A DNA stretch of 29,228 nt from Comamonadaceae bacterium. GTDB lineage: Bacteria; Pseudomonadota; Gammaproteobacteria; Burkholderiales; Burkholderiaceae_C. The first letter of the stretch is position 1. The number at the start of each line of letters is the position of its first letter. A model generated the notes under the pieces. The model saw only the letters and a list, made by a program, of their open reading frames with translations, ran no database searches and was not told the origin of the DNA. Where the stretch lies: positions 1-29,228 of the forward strand of contig CANCCE010000006.1 in the NCBI GenBank assembly GCA_947374505.1, written 5' to 3'. This document shows, piece after piece, positions 24,501 through 29,228 of the stretch. Both the position numbers and the translations under genes were made by a program.

Positions 24501-24669
24501 AACGCAAGCAGCCATGGCTGCCGAGCCGCGGCCTGCGCATGTGCCACGCGAGCGGGCCCCTGTGGTGGCCCTGCAAGCGAGCCCACTGGTGCTGGTCGAG
24601 ACCAAGCGTGATCTGCGCAACATGACGCTGCCATTTGAAGAAGCAGCGCCAACGCAGCGTCCGGAGTAA
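21556..24669 (+). CDS. rne: Ribonuclease E
   Basis: Essential endonuclease of mRNA decay and rRNA/tRNA processing, and degradosome scaffold. The N-terminal half is the catalytic domain: S1 domain about 38-120, metal-binding Asp301 and Asp344 (E. coli 303 and 346), and the zinc-link CPRC with Cys402 and Cys405. After the small domain comes an amphipathic segment GFFGWLKNLFAG (572-583), a likely membrane-targeting helix. Residues about 600-740 and 770-890 are Arg/Glu/Gly-rich (RGER, EGRPER) and probably bind RNA. A Pro/Ala linker and a short conserved-looking end (LVLVETKRDLRNM) finish the 1037 residues. Ribosome-binding site AAGGA precedes the ATG. Confidence 0.97.
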   Translation: MKRMLINATQAEERRLAIVDGQKLLDYEIEIEGREQRKGNIYKAVVTRVEPSLEACFVDYGEDRHGFLPFKEISRNYFAAGVPVNQARINDVIREGQELMVQVEKEERGNKGAALTTFVSLAGRYVVLMPNNPRGGGVSRRIEGDDRAELKEAMDQLEYPAGSSIIARTAGIGRSAPELQWDLNYLIKLWTAIEGAGKGGKGAFLIYQESSLVIRAIRDYFNSDIGDILFDTDDVYEQARQFMAHVMPEHEHRVKRYRDDAPLFSRFQIEHQIESAYARTVQLPSGGAIVIDHTEALVSVDVNSARAIKGGDIEETATRTNLEAADEVARQMRLRDLGGLIVIDFIDMEESRNRRDVENRLRDALRQDRARVQFGTISKFGLMEMSRQRLRPALSEGASIPCPRCGGSGHIRDTESSALQILRIIQEESMKDSTASVLCQVPVDVASFLLNEKRSEIAKIEMKQRINVLLVPNKTLETPNYKLERLKHDDPRLDNIEASYKMAEEMEDPTLVTRRSQEKHNKQEPIIKGVLPDMPAPIAVPKPEVAAKPAAAAQQRSPLAARTPAAPAAEKGFFGWLKNLFAGDDAAPVAAPGKEVKKDERGEGRRDERGERGERSERGERGGRDGRRGGRGGRGERTEGRPERTGERGAERGEGRAEPRREGRPERAPAEGRAEGGRSAERSGEARPDLRTEGRTESQPRSEGQPRGEGRGDRSRRDRPERAERTDRGERSNERTGAPRDAAQEELALANQAAMAAAARGDVTAPEAGREERQPREAREPREPRESRGEGRRERGGRRPERRDDAPAADGSQQAAFTDSNAPDFRAERVERTEQAVATDAAAQGNESAAGQEDTQERAPRERRSRDRYGRERRERGDRAESSSDQAVDASTQAFVPVPMVNAETSPVVTVSEVAATPAAPAAIIVPAPVAAPAPQVASAPAPATRALPQVASYDLPLQDLAQVASASGLQWVNSNTSKIAETQAAMAAEPRPAHVPRERAPVVALQASPLVLVETKRDLRNMTLPFEEAAPTQRPE
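23343..23980 (+). repeat. Degenerate Arg/Glu/Gly codon repeats in the rne C-terminal half
   Basis: Short units such as GAGCGCGGCGAA and GAAGGCCGTCCTGAGCGC recur imperfectly, coding for RGER and EGRPER-type peptides. The region is low in complexity and creates long false frames on the other strand. It probably varies in length between strains by slippage or recombination, as expected of a disordered scaffold. Confidence 0.7.
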
Positions 24670-24685
24670 AGGCGATAGTCACCGT

Positions 24686-24750
24686 CCCCGGCGTTATGCC
24701 GGGGCGGACATCAAAAAAGGCGACTCATTGAGTCGCCTTTTTTGATGTCC
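24686..24750. terminator. Double hairpin terminator between convergent rne and hemY
   Basis: First stem: CCCCGGC / GCCGGGG (24686-24704) with a five-base loop. Second: a 45-base perfect inverted repeat (24706-24750), 21 pairs around the loop ATT, with core GGCGACTC / GAGTCGCC flanked by six A and six T and closed by GGACATC / GATGTCC. The A and T runs make it work in both directions, ending rne on the plus strand and hemY on the minus strand. Confidence 0.93.
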
Positions 24751-24787
24751 TTGCACAATCATGCCATGTCAACAGACTGCCATCCGT

Positions 24788-26077
24788 TCATGCTTGAGCC
24801 GCTTGCCGATAGGCCTTCTGCGCAGCAGCTTCTTCGCCCCGCTGCTCAGCCAACGCCGCCAGCGCAAGCCAAGCTTTGCGCTTGAGAACAACATCCTGCA
24901 AAGTGATCACCGCGTGCGACAGCAACTGCTGCGCTTTGCCCCACAACTGACGTTTCAGGCAGGCCGTGCCGGCCAAGTATTCAAAATTAGCATCGCCCGG
25001 ACGGGCCTGCAACACAGCTTCAATGCGCGCCAACCAGACGGCATCAATCGATTCGAGACTGTCTTCGAGTGCCAGAATAAATTTCACGCGCAGCGTGTCG
25101 CTCAGCTCAGAGCGCGGCTTCATGACCACGTCCCAAGCGCCAGCCAGCCACTGGCGTGCCACTGCGGCATCCCCCTTCAACACCATCAAGCGCGATGCCG
25201 CATGCACGGCCAGCTCGGGCATGGCACGCTCGGCCTCATCAAGCGACAACCAAACTTGACGCAGCTGCTCCGGGTCATGCGCGGTGTTGAGAAGTTCAAG
25301 CGCTAAGCCTCGAATGATGCTCTGTGCCGCTGGCGCTGAAAACGCCCGGTGTTTGGCCAACAGACGTGCCGTTTCCAGCGCATCCGAGGTCTCACCCGCG
25401 AGCCGCGCAGCCCGTAGCCGCATCCGCAAGGCCAGTGTGCGGCGACCCGCACCTTGGGGAAGCTGGCTCAGCCACTCCATCGCAACTCTCGGTTCGCGGT
25501 CTTCCAGCGCCCAGCGAGCAGCGCGCAACTGGATGCCTTCCTGAGTTTCAAGGACCGTTCGGTTACCCGTCCCTTCAAGCGCTTGCTGCAAGTGCAGGTC
25601 ACGCACACTGCGGTTTTGCAAGGATTGCGCGCTTTCGGCCACCAGCAAATGCGCCAGCGACCGCAATTGCTGAGATCGGGCCGGTTGATGTCCCGAGTCT
25701 GCGCCCACATCAGCGATCAGCTGATTCATATTTTTTTCTTGCAGCAAGGCGTTCTCAGCAGACCGCGAAGCGCGAATAAAGCGACCGGCCAGCAGGTGCG
25801 CCAGTGAGTCCATCAAGGCGGCGTACATAGCACGTTCTTTTTGCTGGGCACGCCAGCGCCGCGCCTGCCGCGGCAGCGATGCCACCACGCTCAAGGCCTT
25901 GAGCGCAAAGTGCAGCAGCGCAAATGCAGACACCAACACCAACAGCATCAAATTGAACGACAGGTCCACCCGGTGCGGCGGCCAGAAAAGTGTCACAACG
26001 GCATGGTTATTACCGGCCAACAGGGCCACCGCAACAGCCACGCCAAACAGAGCAACTAACCAAAGGGCTGCGCGCAT
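24788..26077 (-). CDS. hemY: HemY protein, TPR-containing membrane protein
   Basis: Proteobacterial HemY, an inner-membrane protein encoded with the early heme genes; distinct from the protoporphyrinogen oxidase of the same name in Bacillus. Two hydrophobic helices open it (about 3-22 and 40-60), followed by the HemY N-terminal domain and a long all-helical, Ala/Leu/Arg-rich part with TPR-like repeats that ends in RKAWLALAALAEQRGEEAAAQKAYRQA. Length 429. Its biochemical role is unclear; assistance in handling or organising heme-pathway enzymes has been proposed. It lies 22 bases behind hemX and is the last gene of the cluster. Confidence 0.9.
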   Translation of the reverse strand: MRAALWLVALFGVAVAVALLAGNNHAVVTLFWPPHRVDLSFNLMLLVLVSAFALLHFALKALSVVASLPRQARRWRAQQKERAMYAALMDSLAHLLAGRFIRASRSAENALLQEKNMNQLIADVGADSGHQPARSQQLRSLAHLLVAESAQSLQNRSVRDLHLQQALEGTGNRTVLETQEGIQLRAARWALEDREPRVAMEWLSQLPQGAGRRTLALRMRLRAARLAGETSDALETARLLAKHRAFSAPAAQSIIRGLALELLNTAHDPEQLRQVWLSLDEAERAMPELAVHAASRLMVLKGDAAVARQWLAGAWDVVMKPRSELSDTLRVKFILALEDSLESIDAVWLARIEAVLQARPGDANFEYLAGTACLKRQLWGKAQQLLSHAVITLQDVVLKRKAWLALAALAEQRGEEAAAQKAYRQAAQA

Positions 26078-26099
26078 AAGCTGATTTGATTCCTAAGTT

Positions 26100-27233
26100 T
26101 TAACGGCCGGCGGATGCGGTAGCCAAGGCCGCGAGCGTGTCATCAAAGCGCGGCAACTCACTCGTGCGAAGTTGCGCCTGAGTCTGCTGCAGCAAGGCTT
26201 TGGCGGCTTGAGTCTTGCGCGATGAAGCGTCGAAATAGCGCGACAAAGTGCCCTGTACGCTGGCCAGATCAGAGCGGGCTGCATCGGTTTGCCGAGACAG
26301 CAATGCCAAACGTGCATTGAGTAATTTGAGCTTGATATTTTCACGTAAGAAATACGACTGTTCAGGCGCCAGCAAGGCAGCTTCAGGCTGGTCAATCCGG
26401 CTCACGCGCAACAAACTTTGAACGTCTTCACGCAGACCCTGCCATAGACGGCCCGACCAGTTGCTCAAAGCCTGAACATCCCAAAAGCGCGCAAAGTCTG
26501 TGCGTGTCAGGACGCTTGTCGCTGGCGGAAAAGTGGCAGTTGCCGAAGGTTCGACCACGGGTGCCGTCAAACCCTCAGCCGCTTGACTCATACCGAAGTC
26601 CACATCATTGACCATCGGCAGCTGATCGACCTGACGTACCAGTTCATCAAGCTTTAGCAGCATCGCAGGGACATCTGTCAGGGCCGCGCTCTTGATGCGT
26701 TCGGCGTCTTTGACAATCGCGCGTTGCACCGGGCTTAACCGCGGCTGAGCGGCACGGGCCAGTCGCTGTTCGGCAGATTTGAGTGCTGCCAACAAGGGCT
26801 CGGCACTGCCTGTCAGCTGTGCCTGTTGCTGTGCCAGCCGCAAATTGGCTTCGAGCTCAATCACCAAATTGTCATCCCGTGACCGCGTCAAACTCTGCAT
26901 CAGATCCTCCAACTGGCCACGCTGCAGGCTGACTTCGCTGAGCCGGTTTTCCGTCACGGCTAATCGCGCTGACAGTTCAAGACTGCTTTCCTGCGCCTGG
27001 CGAGCCAGCGTTCGGGCTTCGACAGCTTGGGTTCCAGTGTCGGTGCTGCGACGCGCCAGTTCTTCTTGAATATGGCTGAGCTTTTGCCACAACAGCAAGC
27101 AACCCAATGCGCCGGCCAGTGCCAATATCAACACAACCAGCGCCCAACTGCGCGAGCGCCACCAAGTGCTGACGACAGCAACGCCAGAACTAGCAGAAGA
27201 AGCGGAAGAGGGTGCGGAAGGAATGTCACTCAT
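26100..27233 (-). CDS. hemX: HemX protein, membrane-anchored
   Basis: Non-catalytic HemX family, often mislabelled uroporphyrinogen-III C-methyltransferase. A Ser/Ala-rich cytoplasmic start is followed by one membrane segment (about 29-49, WALVVLILALAGALGCLLLW) and then a long coiled-coil region (about 52-130). The C-terminal domain holds FWDVQALSNWSGRLWQGLREDVQSLLRV in sections and AALLAPEQSYFLRENIKLKLLNARLALLSR, a HemX hallmark. No SAM-binding motif is seen. Its ATG overlaps the hemD stop (ATGA). Length 377. Confidence 0.9.
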   Translation of the reverse strand: MSDIPSAPSSASSASSGVAVVSTWWRSRSWALVVLILALAGALGCLLLWQKLSHIQEELARRSTDTGTQAVEARTLARQAQESSLELSARLAVTENRLSEVSLQRGQLEDLMQSLTRSRDDNLVIELEANLRLAQQQAQLTGSAEPLLAALKSAEQRLARAAQPRLSPVQRAIVKDAERIKSAALTDVPAMLLKLDELVRQVDQLPMVNDVDFGMSQAAEGLTAPVVEPSATATFPPATSVLTRTDFARFWDVQALSNWSGRLWQGLREDVQSLLRVSRIDQPEAALLAPEQSYFLRENIKLKLLNARLALLSRQTDAARSDLASVQGTLSRYFDASSRKTQAAKALLQQTQAQLRTSELPRFDDTLAALATASAGR

Positions 27234-28072
27234 GGAGACAGCAATTCTATCGACGCCACGATGTCATCCAGCGCCGGTCGTGACTCTATAACAACACCCC
27301 AACCCGCCGCCTGCGCGGCTTGGGCAATTCGGCCATGTGTCGCGATGGCTCTGGCCTGCGACCAGTCTGCCGCCTTGGGCAAATGCGCCAAGGCTTCAGA
27401 ACTGCTGAAGAGCCAGACCGATCCATCGCTTTGACTAGCGGCCATACGCTGCAGTTGTGCCGCCGTGAAACGAGGTGCGCGGCGCTCGTAAACCACCAAA
27501 AAATCAACCGAGGCACCGGCATTTACAAGCTGACGCGCCAGCCATTCGCGGCCCTGTGCCACGACCTCTACCGCAGCTTCGGAGGTGCCGCTCTGACCGC
27601 GCACGATCAACACGCGCCGCCCCGACCAATCCCGCTGGCCAATCACTCGCCACAAGGCTTCAGAGTCAAACTGTGCGGCGTCAGCGGGCGGCGTGTCGAT
27701 CTGCGCCGCCGGAACACCTTGCGCCGCTAAAACCTGCGCGGTACCTGGGCCAGGGGCCATGAAACGAACATCGGGCAAAGATGCCAACTCGGGTGTAGCC
27801 GGCTTCGCCCCTGAGAGCCGGGCCGCAAAAAAATGCTCAACAGCATTGCCGCTGACAAACATCACTGCGGCGTAATGATCCAGATGCGCCCAAGCAGCGC
27901 GCGCCGCATTCAAATCAGGTGCGCTGGCAATCTCAATCAGCGGCAAGGCTTCGGCCATGATGCCGCGCTGCTGAAGTTGCGCAACCCAACGCTGAGCATC
28001 CGGCGCAGGCCGTGTGACGATGACGCGGCCAGCCCGGTCAGCGCGATCAAGCTCTGGCATCTGAGCCGGCAT
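27230..28072 (-). CDS. hemD: Uroporphyrinogen-III synthase
   Basis: Closes hydroxymethylbilane with inversion of ring D to give uroporphyrinogen III, the branch point to heme, siroheme and cobalamin. Sequence conservation is low in this family; the visible marks are VIVTRPAPDAQRWVAQL near the N-terminus, GRRVLIVRG in the second lobe and SVDFLVVYERR. Start ATG 28072 gives 280 residues; ATG 28060 is an alternative. The frame is open further upstream, but that stretch overlaps hemC and is unlike HemD. The overlap with hemC is 13-26 bases, so translation is likely coupled. Confidence 0.92.
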   Translation of the reverse strand: MPAQMPELDRADRAGRVIVTRPAPDAQRWVAQLQQRGIMAEALPLIEIASAPDLNAARAAWAHLDHYAAVMFVSGNAVEHFFAARLSGAKPATPELASLPDVRFMAPGPGTAQVLAAQGVPAAQIDTPPADAAQFDSEALWRVIGQRDWSGRRVLIVRGQSGTSEAAVEVVAQGREWLARQLVNAGASVDFLVVYERRAPRFTAAQLQRMAASQSDGSVWLFSSSEALAHLPKAADWSQARAIATHGRIAQAAQAAGWGVVIESRPALDDIVASIELLSP

Positions 28073-29093
28073 TTGTGGCCCAAACCGCGCCCCCGGCACG
28101 CAGCAATCCAGCCACATGCTCCCCGAGCGCTTGGGCCTCGGCAAAATCACGCACCAGCGCTTGGTGCTGCACCCGCACCAAGGGCGCTGTCAACATCGGC
28201 TCAGTGCTTGGCACGGCATCAGGACCCGCAGAACCCGGGTCGCCCCAAGCCGCATCCAGCCGCATGCCATCAACCAACGGCCCGCGCGTGAAGGCCGCCA
28301 GCGGCATTGAACAACTGCCGCCCATGGCGCGCGACACCGTACGCTCAGCGGTCACGGCCAGCCAAGTGGCTTGGTGCGCCAGCAAGGCCAGTGCGTCAAT
28401 CAGGTCTTGGCGGTCTGCCCGCACTTCTATACCAAGCGCACCCTGCCCGGCTGCAGGCAACATCGTGTCAGGTTCAAAGATGGCGCGGATGCGGCTGTGG
28501 AGCTCCAAGCGCTTGAGTCCGGCGGCAGCCAGCACGATCGCATCGTAATGGCCTTCGTCGAGCTTTCGCAGGCGGGTATCGAGGTTGCCACGCAAGGGCT
28601 CAATCCGCAGGTCAGGCCGCAAAGACTTCAAAATCACCAAGCGACGCAGGCTTGAGGTGCCAACCACCGCGCCTACTGGCAAAGCGGCCAGCGAGGCATG
28701 GTGGTTCGAGACAAATGCATCACGCGGGTCTTCGCGTTCCATCACGCAAGCCAAGGCAAAACCAGCCGGCAAGTCCATCGGAACGTCTTTTAGCGAATGC
28801 ACGGCGATGTCAGCGCGGCCATCCATCAACGCCATCTCAAGCTCTTTGACGAACAAGCCCTTGCCGCCCACTTTGCTCAATGAGCGGTCCAGAATTTGGT
28901 CGCCCAAGGTGGTCATGCCGAGCAGCTCAACTTGCCAGCCCAGACGGTTTTCCAACAAAGCCTTGACGTGCTCGGCTTGCCACAGAGCCAAGCGGCTTTC
29001 GCGGGTGGCGATCACCACTTTTTTAACCGGCGCAGACTGTGCGCCACCTGCATTCTTTGCAGCGGTTCCTGTTGCGTTTGTATGTGCGACCAC
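28047..29093 (-). CDS. hemC: Porphobilinogen deaminase (hydroxymethylbilane synthase)
   Basis: Joins four porphobilinogen units into hydroxymethylbilane. The enzyme begins at VVIATRESRLALWQA; the catalytic Asp lies in DIAVHSLKDVP, and Cys261 in MGGSCSMPLAA carries the dipyrromethane cofactor. AAGQGALGIEVR is a further family block. The start is GTG at 29093, giving 348 residues with a non-conserved Ala/Thr-rich N-terminus of about 25. The C-terminus is also extended past the third domain. The 135 bases upstream hold no gene and no convincing promoter; they end at the window edge. Confidence 0.96.
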   Translation of the reverse strand: MVAHTNATGTAAKNAGGAQSAPVKKVVIATRESRLALWQAEHVKALLENRLGWQVELLGMTTLGDQILDRSLSKVGGKGLFVKELEMALMDGRADIAVHSLKDVPMDLPAGFALACVMEREDPRDAFVSNHHASLAALPVGAVVGTSSLRRLVILKSLRPDLRIEPLRGNLDTRLRKLDEGHYDAIVLAAAGLKRLELHSRIRAIFEPDTMLPAAGQGALGIEVRADRQDLIDALALLAHQATWLAVTAERTVSRAMGGSCSMPLAAFTRGPLVDGMRLDAAWGDPGSAGPDAVPSTEPMLTAPLVRVQHQALVRDFAEAQALGEHVAGLLRAGGAVWATNAGSDARA

Positions 29094-29228
29094 TCGTAAC
29101 TGCCTCGTTAGCTTTTAATTCGGTGAATGCTAGCATGCAGCCTTTCGCACAACTGGGCGGCAGCTGGGCGACAGAACATCGGTTGAAAGCAAGGACAGAT
29201 AAAATCAGCGGTTTGACTTTGTTCCCGC

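Noticed and set aside
29094..29228. Promoters for hemC (extended -10 TGCTAGCAT) and for a divergent gene (TAAAAT at 29200-29205)
   Set aside because: Both lack a -35 element at acceptable spacing and the window ends too soon to judge.

Overview
The window is chromosomal housekeeping DNA from a betaproteobacterium, most likely Burkholderiales in or near Comamonadaceae. Reasons: the gene order fab cluster - rpoE/rseA/rseB - mucD - lepA/lepB/rnc/era; the hemC-D-X-Y cluster; the style of the protein sequences; and a GC-rich hairpin repeat behind era that resembles Comamonadaceae intergenic repeats (from memory). There are no phage, transposon, CRISPR, tRNA or rRNA features. This is conserved core genome, and the most interesting material is regulatory and non-coding rather than a new gene cassette.

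Layout. (1) 1-16234, all on the minus strand, reading from high to low coordinates: yceD, rpmF, plsX, fabH, fabD, fabG, acpP, fabF (ribosomal protein L32 and fatty acid synthesis); a small YgfX/CptA-like membrane protein; rpoE, rseA, rseB and a DegP/MucD-type protease (envelope stress sigma factor, its anti-sigma partners and a periplasmic protease); then, after a 530-base gap, lepA, lepB, rnc and era (translation, signal peptide cleavage, RNA processing and ribosome assembly). (2) 16261-17708, plus strand: maf/yceF and an RsmI-like methyltransferase, overlapping by ATGA. (3) 17715-20967, minus strand: an S49 signal-peptide-peptidase-like protease, a Rieske protein, a HAD phosphatase and rluC. 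(4) 21556-24669, plus strand: rne (RNase E), after a leader of about 590 bases. (5) 24788-29093, minus strand: hemC, hemD, hemX and hemY (tetrapyrrole synthesis), convergent with rne across a strong two-hairpin terminator.

The order rne / rluC / yceF / yceD-rpmF-plsX-fabHDG-acpP-fabF, with the same relative strands, is that of E. coli. Here four genes sit between yceF and rluC, and the rpoE-lepA-era block is attached behind fabF. The minus-strand array is therefore a growth and envelope superoperon joining membrane lipid synthesis, envelope stress, protein export and ribosome maturation. It is punctuated by hairpins after rpmF, after acpP and before lepA, which probably set different expression levels inside it.

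Best leads: a possible small RNA or attenuator with a DnaA-box cluster in the lepA-mucD gap; a near-consensus rne promoter lying on the presumed rluC start codon; a perfect 20-bp palindrome next to it; and the YgfX-like protein lodged between fabF and rpoE.
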